A model generated the notes under the pieces. The model was not told the DNA's origin. It did not search any database and was given only the letters and a program-made list of their open reading frames with translations. Both the position numbers and the translations under genes were made by a program. From positions 124,001-188,000 of the forward strand of contig OZ234501.1 of NCBI GenBank assembly GCA_965153455.1: a stretch of 64,000 nucleotides of DNA, in the 5' to 3' direction. Origin of the DNA: Sphagnum compactum. Its lineage: Eukaryota; Bryophyta; Sphagnopsida; Sphagnales. Shown here in pieces: positions 33,044 to 46,059 of this stretch (position 1 is the first letter of the stretch; each line of letters begins with the position of its first letter).

Positions 33044-33056
33044 AAAAGGAGGAGGG
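33044..33056 (+). other. Polypurine tract of gypsy B
   Basis: AAAAGGAGGAGGG after the integrase region, matching the one at 15303 in element A. Confidence 0.6.
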
Positions 33057-35988
33057 ATACAACTAATACCAAAATATGGTTCAACAATACAACCCTAGAA
33101 AATGCACAAGCTATAGGCATGAAAATTTCATTTTCAATGGATGGAACCAAAATCCAAGAATTACAACTTGGAATCAAAAACATGGATTCAATAGCTAGAA
33201 ATGGAATTCCAAACAAACCAAATTGAACCAAAACATGGAAGACCCAATTGGATCTGAATTTTATATGATAAGATTTAGAACCGAAAATCTTTTGCCACAC
33301 AATAATTTGTGTTCTAAAAACTAAATCTGAGATTTGGAACGAAAAACTAAAATTCCTAACTTAGGGTCATTATATGAATCGGTGTGAACCATATCGACAC
33401 AGTCATGTGTGGTAGTTTCAACTTTGAAGAATTACATCAAGGATATTGGGGTGTGGTAGGGTTATTAAAAGTTTGTAGCAACTTCATGTTAGAACAAGGA
33501 ATGATGAGTGCGCATGGTTGCATGTGGGGTTATTTTTTTCAAAATTATATATTAGATGAATGAGGTGTAAGGTTAGTTTTTTTCTTCAACAAAAGTTGGT
33601 AATCATAATTTTATTTCTTTTGCTCCTTGTTTATTTTTAATTACACAACCTATTGTTTTAAGATTACATTAACATTTTCTACCTATGGCATCTTAGATTG
33701 TTGTAATCTTCAATATATTCCAATCTACGGTATTGTTGGCCTTCATCCTGTATTATGTGATGGTTCATGGCTCACCATGCACCCCCCCATATAAAAGGAA
33801 ATGATAAACAACAATATGAAATGAATTGGCTTATATATAGCCTACACATAGGTCCTCCGTGCCTCAAACTCTTATTGTAATTAATTTTGGGCCCATGTGG
33901 TTGCCCATTAAACTCATGCCAAATATGCTCTTTGTTAATTTGATTCAAATTCATTGTGGACTAAGTCTAAACAACTTGGGACCATTTTTAAGCTTTCACC
34001 AATGGGTATACACAATTCCATTGGACAATGGTTCTGGCTTGGGACAATGGTCTATAGTGGCCATGATATGGTGTGTATAAAAGGTCTAATAATGTGGAAT
34101 TTGTTCAAAGACTTGCATCCATTAATTTTGGATGCATACCACCATCTATTTTCCTATTGAATTGGGCTTAATGTGTTGAGTTCTTCTAGACAATGATGTC
34201 ATAATTTCTTTTTTGTAGATCATTCCTATTATTATGTCAATCATATTTCCCAATTCGTTTACTTTGTAAAAAGGAAGGCGGGGGGTCATTTTGTTCAATG
34301 GTGGATTTTCTTTTATGCCTATGTGGTGCATTCTCGTCGGTTAATTCCAAATGCATGTGGGATGAACATTTTTGTCATGTGTTTCTTCCTATCCAACTTT
34401 CAATGCCCTAATCTATGCATGGGCCCATCGATGTCTCCCCTTTCAATGCACATTTCTATCTTGATGCCCTTATCTATGTGTGCACAACCCGTCACATCTC
34501 CTCTTTCACTTTTTGTTTCTCCCTTCTCTACTCCCACTCTTCTATTCTTCTTACTTGGGGATTGTATGTATAAGGTCACATTTTGTGCATTGTTTGTTGT
34601 TGCTTAACTAAACACTTATGTTGTTAAGTGCACATTCAACTTCTAAAGTTTGATTTACAATTCTACTCAAGGAAAGTTTGGCTTGTTAAGTACCATCTCT
34701 CCTGCACTGAAGAATGTGACATCGTTGGGTACCATCATCTTGAAAGGGAACAACATCACATGCCTTGTGCTAGAATCTTTGGTGAGCTTGTAAGCATTCA
34801 AGACGTTGGATGTGAATGATAACAAAACCTCAAGTGTTATGCCTAGTTTCCCTGCTACATCAATGTTTATATATTCCATAAATGCACTTCTCCTCACCAG
34901 GAGACCTTATTATTCTCTAATTCAAGTTCTTGCAAGAACTCCATTGTTGTTGTTGGCCCACCACCCACAAATAGGTGGTTCTCTCCCCTTTCTTCATCTT
35001 CTTTTACTTGACCAATTATTTTGAATCCCACCCATTCTCCCCCTTCTCATACACATCACGAGTTTCAAGTTGCATGTCTTCTTCTGTAGTAGTGGATTTC
35101 ACAAGCATTAACATCTTATTCAGTATGTTGCATCTTAGATTAATTCATGAAGTGTTCATGTGTTGTTTGTTTTTTTTGTAAGAAACACTTGCCCATATAA
35201 ATTGGAAGGTTTTCAATGAGCTATTTATAGAAAGAGGTTGACAATCCTTAAAAATGTAAGTTACACACAAACCCCATGCATGTTTAACTTTTTTTCTTTT
35301 TGGTGTTCAACAAGTTTGGGATTTAGGGTACATGTTGCACATGCTTTTGTTAAACCTGATAGCTACAAGTTCATATATGTGTAATGCCTTGTAAGTTTGT
35401 AGCACACTGGCTCAAGATAACTTAACATTATGTTTGAAAAAACTAGATGTCTTATTTCTTGTTTAGGGTACCCTTTTTTTAATTAACTCTCTTGGAACTT
35501 TTGTTGTTTACATATTCAAATGAGAATGAAGACTAATGGGAATTTCTTTGGTGCATCAGATCAATGAACCAAGTTTTAGCTCTTTCAAAGTTGGATAGTA
35601 AATATTTGGTAAGAACCTCTTTTCAATTCCTTGTAATGATTGGACTTCCAATTTTGTATAAATTTGCCACTGCCTTTATATTGCACTTGCTTGGATAGAA
35701 AGGAAGGTGCCAACAATCCTTGTGCAATTCAATCAAAGGAATCGATATTTCATAAAGTAAACTTCAAAGCAAACTCAAACCATCATGGGTGTGAATCCTT
35801 TTATGTTTTTCCATGAGCAATTTTTTATACTCCAATTTTGGTTACATTATCATCAAGTTGATCTATCTTGTTGTAGAATATTTCTTAAAGTGTAGCAATG
35901 AGGATGGACATACCTTTGTGTTGAATGCAACATCTATGGCAAGGCTGTAAATTGTGTTTGCCAATGTAGATTACCCATCTATTTATTT
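33057..35988. other. No gene seen
   Basis: AT-rich sequence, presumably including the 3' LTR of gypsy B in its first part. Short open frames at 33859-34160, 34323-34607 and 34628-35181 have no recognisable domain and biased, hydrophobic composition. Several polypyrimidine runs occur at 34500-34560. Confidence 0.3.
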
Positions 35989-36107
35989 CACTACTACAAA
36001 ATGTGGGTGCAATTCACTAGGCCAATGAATTCACTGCTTCTTCACTGGTCTTCGTTCCCTACAACCAGTGAAATACTTGGCGTACATGGACACCTTTTGT
36101 TGTAGTG
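35989..36107. mobile_element. CACTA-type MITE, 119 bp
   Basis: Left end CACTACTACAAAATGT and right end CCTTTTGTTGTAGTG are inverted, with TTT on both sides (35986-35988 and 36108-36110). The TIR is the same as in the 7.36-kb CACTA element at 1604-8961, extended to about 15 bases. Confidence 0.85.
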
Positions 36108-37130
36108 TTTATAGCTTATTGCAACAATTTGATAATGTGCTTTGCATTTCATTGGTGTTTTTTCTTAAAGGCCAACTGATGGATACATAAAAAGTTCAAT
36201 CTTGATCAATGGACCAAGATTGAGGTATGTTTTTTTTATTTACAAAAAAATCCCTTGTTATGTTATGTAAGCTTGAAGAAACAATAAGTATATAAAATAA
36301 GATGGATCTTGGTCACAATCTTAAATTTGGGAAATTTGAAGAACTAAACAATGTGTATGTATGCTCCGAAGTTAAATTTAAGTTATTACATGTTAATTTA
36401 ATAGGGTTTTTTTGGAATTCTTTGTTAGTTCCTTTTGTTTTCTGGAGAAGCTTTGACAACGAGGAGCTATACATATTTGACACTGTTATGGAAGGCACCT
36501 CTCTAATTTGTTGGGTTGATAGGTATAATTCCATTTTTTATGAGGGTTGTGGGTCCAAATGGAACATACATTCTTTGAATCGTTGTTTGACAAAATAGTT
36601 TTAGACCACATTTGGCCCTACATATTATTATTTTGATATGTCACCCATTGCCCAAGTGATTGTTAAGTGTTTTCCCTTGGACTATGTACATTAGAATCTT
36701 AGTTTTTAGATTTAGTTATGTGCAACTATTTGCATTTTTCACCATGTACCAAAAGGAGAATTTTGTAATCTTCTTAACTTGTTACCTAGTATTTATAAAT
36801 TTGTTTTGTTCATTTGCTTATATTAACTACTAGTCCATTACATGCATTGCAAAATACAAATTTTGATAAGGCCACAACAACACATGAACTAATATATTGA
36901 GAAGGCATTGGGAAGAAATATAGGGTTTAAGGTTTCTTGACTTCACCATATAATCTTGCTAGAGGTGAGTTCATTATGTTCATAGCAACCTTACATGTTG
37001 ATCAATTTATATGTACTAAGTTGTTGCCCTTGATTTGTCATCTCCATGTTATGCTTCTAAGATGTGAATTGACTTTATTTGTTAGTACCAAGTAAGATAA
37101 GTGGCTAGCACACAATGTCATTGTCATTAC
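36108..37130. other. No gene seen
   Basis: A 98-codon open frame at 36302-36598 begins with MDLGHNLKFGKFEELNNVYV but shows no known domain. It could be a decayed element fragment. The rest is featureless AT-rich sequence. Confidence 0.25.
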
Positions 37131-37139
37131 TGGAGTAAT

Positions 37140-37800
37140 AGGTCTCAAAGGGGGTCCTTGTTAAACCACCAAGTCTTTGGTCCTCAAGGTTAGGAAATTT
37201 GGTTTTTATACACAAGGTAGTAGTGGACAAAACCTCGGGAATCCTGGTCCATCACTTCAAAATGTTGGATAACCACTGGGTGTGCTCATCAAACACCTAA
37301 TTGAATCCTCTGTTAGGAAGATAGGTTCTTGTAGATAAGATGTTAATATTGGATAAGTAGTGTAGAATCTTGGTCCATCACCTTAGAATGCTGGGAAACC
37401 ACTGTATTCCTTTTAAGTAACTAATTGAATCCTTGGTTAGAAATATAGGTCTTCATACACAAGTTGCTAGTAGTGGATAATAGTTTGGAGTCCTAGTCCA
37501 CTACCTTAGGGTGTTGGGAAACCAATATGTTCCTTCTTAAGGACCTAATTGAATCCTTCTTTAGAAACAAAGGCTTTTGTGCACTACATTGCAATAGTGG
37601 GAGTCTTTGCCCATCACCTACAAATATTGGGTAACTACTATGTGCCCTTGTCAACACCTAGTTGATTCCTTGGTTAAGTAGGATGGTTCTTGTACAACAC
37701 ATGGTAGTAGCGGATTAATAGTTTGGAGTCATTGTCCATCACTTTACAGTGTTCGAAAATCAATAGGTTTCTACCAAACACCTTGTTGAATGTTGATTAC
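37140..37800. repeat. ~120-bp tandem repeat, about five degenerate units
   Basis: Units contain, in order, GTTAGGAA, TAGGTTCTTGTA, AGTAGTGGATAA, GGTCCATCACCTTAGA, TGTTGGGAAACCACT and ACCTAATTGAATCCTTGGTT. Equivalent points fall near 37185, 37312, 37432, 37557 and 37670, a spacing of 113-127 bp. Old and diverged, with no inverted structure and no coding. Confidence 0.75.
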
Positions 37801-38859
37801 TAAGTCATGGTCCTAGATAGTAAAAATGTGGTCCATTGTTTTTGCATTTAAGGTGCTTGAAAATTTTATTATTAGCCTAAACCCAACCTTGTATATTTAT
37901 GCAATTTTTCCTTTCAAACATTGATATATTCAACATGCTTTAAATTCTTGATATGTGCCATTGAAATTGGTCAAGTAACATCTTCTGGATTGCTATCATG
38001 TTGGAATGGTCATTATGGGGTTTATTCAATGTTCTATTTAATGGCTCATAGATTCCTACTCTACTTGCATCTTTTGTCACCTTTTATGTTTCTTGTTGCC
38101 TGCAGGTTTCAAGTCTACTAGATTTTAAGGGTTCTACTAGTTTGAGTAGAGAGGGCAAGAGATTGAGGGTTCAAACCCAACACAAGTGTAGCAAGTACAT
38201 TCAATTGCTTCTTTTATTAAACTTCCATATAACTTGTTAATTTGTTGTTGTCATGGTTTAATTTTCTTTATACTTGTAAGAATGTTCATGTTACATGTTT
38301 AGATGTGAATGTTTTGGATGGTAGGTTGGGACATATTACATGTGAAAAGAGGCTCGTGTGAACTTCGGCCAATTTTAAGCAACGTTGTTTAAATGGTCAA
38401 ATGCATCATAAATTTGCTAGAACCATTGTAAGTGTGATGTAACTTTGATTGTAATTTTACCATTCCTAAGTCACTAATTATGAGCTTGTTGCTAGTATTT
38501 GGTTTCTAGGTCTTTCATTATGTTTTGAGCTAGAAAATTAAGGTAGTCCTTTAATACTAACACATGAATAACTTGTAAAAATAATCTTTTTAGTTGTCTA
38601 GTTCCTCTCCTATCAAACTAGGAGGGTGCTAGGAAACCATTATTTATTCCTTTTAAGAAGCATTGACAATGGTTGGAAAGTCCAAACCCCTATTGAACAA
38701 ACATTAGGACTAGTGGTTTGATAGAATGTGTAACTATTGTGTAAGCACTGATGGTGCTGGACCAACACTACCAAGTCATTGTTATAAGGATTAGGGGTCT
38801 ATACTAGTGATTTGATTTGAATCAGTTAAAGTACACACAATCAGTCATTTGAATGAATT

Positions 38860-38882
38860 TGTGTGTGTGTGTGTGTGTGTGT
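38860..38882. repeat. (GT)n microsatellite
   Basis: About ten GT units just before the splice acceptor TTTGTAG at 38896 of the decayed gene that follows. Confidence 0.9.
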
Positions 38883-38896
38883 TTGTGTATTTGTAG

Positions 38897-41800
38897 GGCA
38901 ATCATGAAGTTCAAGGAAATAAAAGGTGAAAAGTTGCCCAAGGGTTTAGTTTTGGAGAGTTGGCCAATAATGCATATAAAAAAACAAGATTTTTCTTTCT
39001 TTTCCCAAGTTCAACAATTAGCTAATACTGGCCTAAATCCAAAATTTGACCTAAACAATAAACATGTTATGACAAAAGAATGCATTGCTTTGTTTGGGGG
39101 TTCCAAGAAATTCAAGATCAAAGCCCCTAATTTGAAGTTGGAACATAGGACAATGATGGAGGAGATTTATTGGAGGGTATTTGGGACAAATACTATCACT
39201 AACAATGACATGCCAACATGGATTGTGCATGGTTACATTGCCCATATCAAAGGCCATCCAATTAATTAGGCAAAGGCAATCGAGTCAACAACAAAAGAAA
39301 AAACCCGCAAGAAATTCAAGAATGGGTGCCTAGGACCAGTAAAAAAAAAACACTCTACGCCCTAGTCTAAGAATGGTGGGAATATGAATCCCAATGAATT
39401 GCGATCACATACATTGGCACCTAGTGTTGGGAGCTTGATTCCCAATGAAAATATATTGTAATCACAATTGCTTCCAACTAATTAGGCATGGAGGATGGGA
39501 TTACAGTGGGTCCAAACAGTGCCATAGGATAATCACCCTATTTGATCAATAAGTGTCCAAATGGAATGGTATTCAACAATATTCAAAAAGTTATCGAGCT
39601 CCTGTAATTGAAAAGGGACCTACATATTATATGTAAGTCCAAGATCAAATCCCTTGTAGTAGATCAAGTAGTTGCAAACAAAAAGTTGTTTGGGATGGAA
39701 TATAATAGAAATGATAGGAATCATGCAATGAGGAGGCCTCGATAGAATTAGCAAAGGCATAACAAGTTTTAGCAAAACTAAAGAAATAAGATCTACTTAT
39801 CACTAATGCCATACGCCATCCATTGCCATTCTTGCAACTTTTTTCCCCATGATCCATTACCTTTTATTACAATCAAATGATCAAGGTGTATGTTTTACAT
39901 ACTAGGAAAAGAATGTTGCTAATATGTCATGGTATTATCGTTTAGTCCATTGTTTTTGCCAAGTTCAATCAAACTTGTGGAATTGATGATTATATATGTG
40001 GTAGGAGCATAAACTAGAAATTAGGCAAAAATTACTAGATGACAAGGTCCATAGAGCCACCTTGGGAGAAGAGGCGTATAACGAAACACGGGTTGAGGTC
40101 AAAAACTTGGAAAATTTGTTGATGTTGGCAAATTTGGAGTTGGGAGACCTAGAAAGGGAAGAGGTAATTTCTGTACATGTAACAAAATGAAAAAGGGTGG
40201 AGGGATGTCTTTTTGGCCTACACTTATGTTGCATCCTAATAGACCTCCATGTGATGGTCCAAACATGATAATAATCAAAGGATGTGGGTTATGTGGGCAA
40301 TGGTATCATTGTTTTGATGTTGTCGTCACATTTTGCTTACATACTTACCACCTAGCATGTCTTAGGGATCACAAGACCCACAACAAATGTAAGGTGTGTA
40401 ATCAAAGATTTCACCCAAATTGATGGTCATCTTGGGGTTTTAGAAATATGGATGATGATTTGATATTTGCTACACAAGAAATGGGTGTTGAAGAAGAACA
40501 TGTGAGGTTATTAAATGAGTTGAAGTAGATTACAAGGATCAATGTCCATGATTTCCAAGGTATGCATGTCTAATTCACCATTGTAATTTAGTCTGTGAAT
40601 TGGGTTATTAATCAAAATTTTCATATCATGTTTCATACTAATTAGTGAGAAATGGTCAGTATATAGACATGTCCCAATTTCTATAGCTTTTTGGATGCTT
40701 CTACAATTGATGTCTTGTGATAACAAGCAATTAGTAACATTCTAGAAATCAAGATGTTAGAAATGGATTTTGTTCCATGAATGTGAAATAACGGTGTGAA
40801 ATTCCATCTCACTTATTGTAATTTTCATATACGTTGTTTTAGATAAAGGTAGAAGTTTATCTTCCTATAATTCGTGCTTCTGAATTATAGGAGAGGAGGC
40901 AAAATTGAGCTACGACAAATTGGGCTAGGATCAAGTTCCAAACTTGGTCCAAATAAAAAATGAGGTTTACGTTAGTTGGCACTATTTCAAGCAAGGCTAT
41001 CACTAGCACATATGATAGGGAACATAGTCCATGTAGTACAACACCTTCATGCCCAAGGCCACCCATCCAAGAACCAACTATAAAGTCCATGGATTGTTTT
41101 CCAATGAAGCCATCATTAACACACCAACATCACGACCAAGTAGGAAATGCAACAAAGTGTAGCCCACTAAAAGACTTGATTCCAAGCTATAGTGGTCAAG
41201 AGAAGGCATTAGAATAAGTAGTAGGTACATTTTTTTTATGCATGCCCATGAATTATGTTTAACATTTTATAATCTAGCTATGGGTGTGGTTTGGAAATTT
41301 CACTTCTAGTTCTAGGTAATCAAAGCAACTAATTGATTTGTTGTGGGGATGATCATGTAGAACCCAGTCTTGCACACTACCAGTTAGTAACAATTTCAAG
41401 CTCCACTGCTAGAAACCATAAACCTAGTTGCCCAACTCCTCCAAAAAAAATCAGCTAAGGTAATGTTGGAACTGTATTATGTTATCACATTATTGTTTTA
41501 TTAATTTATCTTTGTGCTTTGAGCCCATGTAAACAACACCTAAAGAAGACATGTAATTTGTATTACATAAACTAAGTTGAATTTGTTTATGTAGAGGCCA
41601 TCCCAACCAAAGTTGAAACACAAGGCTCAAACCTTGAGTGTTGCATCTAAGAGGATAACACTAGAAGCACATAAAGGCACTCTAACTAAAGACAAACTAA
41701 TGCAAGCTACTAGGGGCAACAAACCTAAAGATATGTCCCCACAAACAAGCAAATAAAGTTTAATGAAGAAGGCACTTTCAACATCGTGTGGCAACCCCAT

Positions 41801-42103
41801 GAAGGAGAAGGCAACTTAAGCAATGAAGGGTAGTCCAAATATGACAAAGAAGGCCCCATAAGCCACTGTGGACACCCTAATCAAGGAAAAAGTAACAAAA
41901 TATTATGTGTATTCCTCCCCACCAAAGGGTAAGGCCCTAAACAATAGAAAGTTGCCTTTGGGTAAGAGAAGTCCTCCACCATCTGTCAAAAAGATGTCTA
42001 GGCCCATGCAGGATGGGCAATTAGCCAAGAAGATGAAGAAATTACCCCTACATGAAAAAAATCAAATATTGAAATAGATTCTGATGATGGGTTAGATGAT
42101 ATT
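38897..42103 (+). pseudogene. Spliced gene with a coiled-coil exon and RING-like Cys/His domain, decayed
   Basis: Exon-like blocks on the plus strand: 38897-39267 (MKFKEIKGEKLPKGLVLESW ... HGYIAHIKGHPIN), a coiled-coil block 39991-40164 with acceptor GTGGTAG and donor GTAATTT, and a Cys/His block at 40220-40425. In the last, CGLCGQWYHCFDVVV, CLHTYHLACL and KCKVC give spacing like RING or PHD fingers, followed by RFHPN, a TGA, and WSSWGFR. A Lys-rich tail lies at 41590-42080. Other stops break it. The TGA between HPN and WSSWGF is one base from TGG. I cannot name the family. RING-like domains often act in ubiquitin transfer, but that is not shown here. An LTR adjoins its end at 42104. Confidence 0.5.
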
Positions 42104-43021
42104 TGACGCACCCCTAGACTCCTTGATAGACTCAATTGCAAATCCAAAGGTGAAAACAACGAAAGGAGAAGGAGTTGGGGCACGTTCCTTGGTCATAGCA
42201 CTTTGGGGGTAAAAGGGCGTGTTGGAGCTTTGGAATGGGGACTAGGAAGAGTGACCAAACAAGTCAATTATTCACACGGACTTGCACAAACTAAACAACA
42301 AGTTGGTTAGTGCATAGTTGTAGCACTTTTGGTGCACGGACGAGCCACGGGCAAACACGGATTCACAAGACTCACCACGGCCCAGACTTCCAGGAAGCCA
42401 CCACCTTCCCCTTTATAGTATTCTCTATGCCTGGCCACATGGCTAGCACCCAAATGTCATTCTGTCCCGAAACTCTCAAGTTGAGAATCTTGAAATTCCC
42501 GAAATTGGGACTCTCGCGACTTTGGGGGCCCATAACTTCTTTTGCAAACCTTTGATTGAGATGAGGTCTGAAGAAAAGTTATAACCCTTGTTGAAAGCTT
42601 TTCCAACAATATGTGGCACGCCACCTACACACAAATAAATAGGGGTGATTCTCGACTTTTAGTGGTCAGGAGTCAAAGTGGCACTTTGACTCCCGACCCT
42701 TCTTTTGGCCATAATTCATGTTTTAAGAACCCAAATGGGTCATGCGAACCCATTTTAGACATTTACGTTCCAAGAGTATTCCAATGATATAAGGAATTTT
42801 TCAATCCAATGATTTTTGACCCCTTCAATTGCCCTTTGAAGATTTGGGAGTCCATGGGGACTCCAACTCTCAAGTGGGAGTTCACTTGGGAGTGTAGGGG
42901 TTCATTCCCTCACACTCTCATGCACTCTCGGGAACATGAAAGGTGACCTTCAAGTTCACTTTTGGCCTGCACCTTTGCAAGCCCTTGCCTTGGTTGCGAA
43001 CCCAAGGCTAAAGTTGCGACA
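42104..43021 (-). mobile_element. LTR of the ~0.9-kb family (copy 3)
   Basis: Starts TGACGCACCCCTAGACTCC and ends GTTGCGACA, the full length of the family in inverse orientation to copy 1. The flanks ATATT and CGCAT do not match, so no target duplication remains. Confidence 0.75.
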
Positions 43022-44396
43022 CGCATGGGACAACAATGTTGTCACTGACTTCAACTACATTAGCAATAGCCTTTCCTATAGGTCCATATTGTGTATCTTC
43101 TTCTATTTCCAACATGGATTGTTGAATTACAAGTTTGTGAAAGACATCAAGTCAAACAGTCTACCAAGATGGAACATGTGCCACCTAATGGCATTCCCCA
43201 ATGCTAATTGTGCGAGTGCGAATGTCACAAAAACATGATAGATGTTGAAATCGCAAGAGCGTGCAATCTCGACTAAATACACTATTGACTTAAACACATT
43301 GAATGAAATTATATTAACAATCAATCTAGTTTTGACACACAAGATAATTACTAGAATAATGAAAAAATATTTCTAAACTTGAATGAAATTTTTTAAGGAG
43401 ATCAATGGACCTAATGCATCCCTCGACTTCTAGCCACTATGGAACACCCATACGTGTGAGTCCTATCCACATCAGTTGTAAGGATTTCCCATAATAACTT
43501 GTTAACGTTCCTTCAATGAATAGGGTGAGCTTCATATGTCATACCTACATATACAAGGACTATACATTTCAAGCATCTAAATATGTGTCAAAGGAGCACT
43601 TTGCAAGTGACTTCTCCCATAAAAGGACCGATAAAGGATTCCTTTCAAAGCACTATGAAGGTGTTGCTGTGAAATGCAACTTAGGACTAGTTATGTACTT
43701 GTAAAGGTATGCAAATGACCTATAAAGACTAGGTACTTAATGTTGTAAAGGAACAAAAAACCACATGCATAAATTAGGATCACTTTGTGAGGATCACCAT
43801 TGTCCTTCTATCTAGCTATTACCTTTCCATAACATCTCCATTGCATTGTCCTTGTACTAGGAATCTTTTTAGTAGGACAAATTGCTAAAGTTTCAATTCC
43901 ACACAAAATGCACTCAACAATTAGGACAAAATGCGTATGTCACTCATCACCATTTGGTTTGGGACCTAGGATTGAATTCCATAGTTTAGTAAACCTTGAA
44001 AAAATTACATTATGGGCACAATAGTATGTAGCATCTAGTGCATCTGCTGGGTAGCAAACTCCCATATTGACAAGGACAAGTTGCATGCACACCCCCAATT
44101 TTGGATTGCATATTGTTTAAAGCAATTTTTAGTTCCACAAGTTTTATGCGGTAACGATAACAACACGTGTTCCAATCATTCATCTAACTCACAAACTGAA
44201 GCTTTAAGGCAGAGAAGGTTGTCAATCCTATTGACACACCATGTTGTTTCTCCTTGAACATTGTGAAGAACTATAGTTGTAACACACAAGCTATCGGTAT
44301 TAAAGCCTTACATGAGTAAAGTTAAACTTAAATGACTAGGTCCTAAGCATACTGTAATAAAAAACACACCTCTTCCACATTTCAAATATGGGCATT
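43022..44396 (-). other. Decayed coding-like sequence, unknown
   Basis: The minus strand from about 44290 to 43800 reads VQGETTWCVNRIDNLLCLKA and CELDE, then after a stop LEHVLLSLPHKTCGTKN, with Cys-rich sequence and many stops. This looks like a relic of a protein, possibly of a mobile element. The plus strand has a 100-codon frame to 43238. No family can be assigned. Confidence 0.25.
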
Positions 44397-44507
44397 CACT
44401 AGAAGAAAAACCCCATTTTTTGACTTGTCTTAAGCGATTCAAAATGTCTTTTGCAACTATTTTTAGCCACCTAAAACAAGTTAAAAAATGGGGTTTTTCT
44501 ACTAGCG
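44397..44507. mobile_element. CACTA-type MITE, 111 bp
   Basis: CACTAGAAGAAAAACCCCAT at the left pairs with ATGGGGTTTTTCTACTAGCG at the right, forming a foldback of about 33 bases per arm. ATT flanks both sides (44394-44396 and 44508-44510). The terminal GTG reads GCG, a single change. Confidence 0.88.
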
Positions 44508-44639
44508 ATTGTTCACATGCATTTTCCAAATGTTTTAAGAGATGGAAATTTATATAGCAAATCAAATCAAATCAAATATTAAGAATGGGCTACAACAAGA
44601 TGGCTTTCAACCACCAAATTCACAATGCTAAAATTAAAC

Positions 44640-44847
44640 ACCTTTGTTTCAGACTTCACCTCAATCGGAGGTTTGTAGACAATTATGGGCTTCCAAAGTC
44701 ACGATAATCCCAATTTCAAGAATTTCGGACAAAATGACATTTGGGTGCAGGCCCTGTGATCAAGCATAAAAAATACTATAAGGGGGAAGGTGGTGGCTTC
44801 CCCTAAGTCCAGGCCATGATGAATCTTGTGAGTCCATGTATGCTCAT
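44640..44847 (+). mobile_element. Partial LTR of the ~0.9-kb family
   Basis: Contains the middle of the family (CTTCACCTCAATCGGAGGTT, GGGGGAAGGTGGTGGCTTCC) and stops at CATGTATGCTCAT, where a full copy begins. Its remaining 3' part does not reappear after that copy. Confidence 0.7.
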
Positions 44848-45769
44848 TGTTGCAACCCTAGCCTTGGGCTTGTGACCAAGGCGAGGGTTTTCAAAGGTGT
44901 GCACCAAGAGTAAAGTTCAAGAGTCACATTTCATGTTCCGGGAGTGTAGGAGAATGTGAGGTAATGAACTTTCACACTCCAAAGTGAGCTCCCATTTTGG
45001 GAATTGGAGTCCCAATGGACTCTTGAATATTCAGAGGGCGATTTCAGGGGTCAAAATTAATTTGATTGAAGATTTTTTTATACCATAAAATTTTTCTTGG
45101 AACTCAGATGTCTAAAATGGGTTCGCATGCATGACCCATTTGGGTATTCAAAACATAAGTTATGGCCAAAAGAAAGGCCGGAAGTCAAATTGCCAATTTG
45201 ACTCCCGAGCACTAAAAGTCAGGAATCTCCCTAATTTACTTGCGTTCATGTGTCGTGCCACATATTGTTGGAAAGATCTTGACAAGGGCTACAATTTTAT
45301 TTTAGACCTCATCTCAATAAGAGGTTTTCAAAAAAAGTTATGGGCCTTCAAAGTCGTAAAATTCCCCATTTTGAGAATTTCGGGACTCCCAACTTGGGAG
45401 TCTCAAGACAAAATGAAATTTGGGTGTAGGCCCCATGGTCAAACACAGAAAATACTATAAGGGGGAAGGCGGTGGCTCCCCTCAAGTCTAGGTTATGGTG
45501 AGTTTTGAAAGTCCATGTTTGCCCGTGGCTCATCTGTGCACCAAAATGCTCCAACTATGCACTAACCAACTTGTTGTTTGGGTGGTGCAGGTCTGTGTGA
45601 ATAATTGATTGGCTTGTCATTCATCCTAATCCCCATCATGAAGCTCCAACATGCCCCTAAACCCCCAAAGTGCTGCGAGCCAGGGAGCGTGCCCCAACTC
45701 CTTATCCTTTTGTTGTTTTCACCCTGTGGACTCACAATTAAGTCTATCAAGGAGTTTGGGGGTGCATCA
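44848..45769 (+). mobile_element. LTR of the ~0.9-kb family (copy 4)
   Basis: Starts TGTTGCAACCCTAGCC and ends GGTGCATCA, same orientation as copy 1. Flanks CTCAT and TAGAA do not match. It abuts a partial copy on the left, suggesting recombination between LTRs or a nested insertion followed by deletion. Confidence 0.75.
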
Positions 45770-46059
45770 TAGAATGGGGCCAGGTTTGTTTAGTTGTACC
45801 TTGGCTATTTCATATTGACCCTTATAGTTTTGGAATTGGGTAATAAGATTTTGTTTTTCCTTGTTAAATTTTATGTCGGCAGCTACATGTTGTTCCCTTG
45901 GATCTTGACATGTATGCTCCAAACCAATTATGATACACTGTTGTCCCAAATTGGACTCTTCCATTTTGGCATAATCTCATGTCATCCTCTCCAAATCAGC
46001 TTGGAAACGAGTCAAATCATTATGGGTTTTCTAACTGAACTAGTTCAATTCAGCATATT

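Larger units (their letters stand above)
25344..33056 (+). mobile_element. Ty3/gypsy LTR retrotransposon B, decayed and multiply interrupted
   Basis: Primer-site-like sequence at 25344, gag with two zinc knuckles, protease, RT, RNase H, integrase and a polypurine tract (AAAAGGAGGAGGG, 33044-33056) follow in order. Three later insertions lie in it: an LTR at 29545-30453 in RT, a hAT-like MITE at 31005-31199 in RNase H and a CACTA MITE at 32442-32577 in integrase. It is related to element A, usually better preserved. The 3' LTR was not delimited. Confidence 0.8.

Noticed and set aside
33859-35181. Several 60-95 codon frames
   Set aside because: No domain, biased hydrophobic composition and mutual overlap; most likely chance in AT-rich DNA.
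37140-37800. CRISPR array or tandem gene
   Set aside because: Units are degenerate, contiguous and non-coding.
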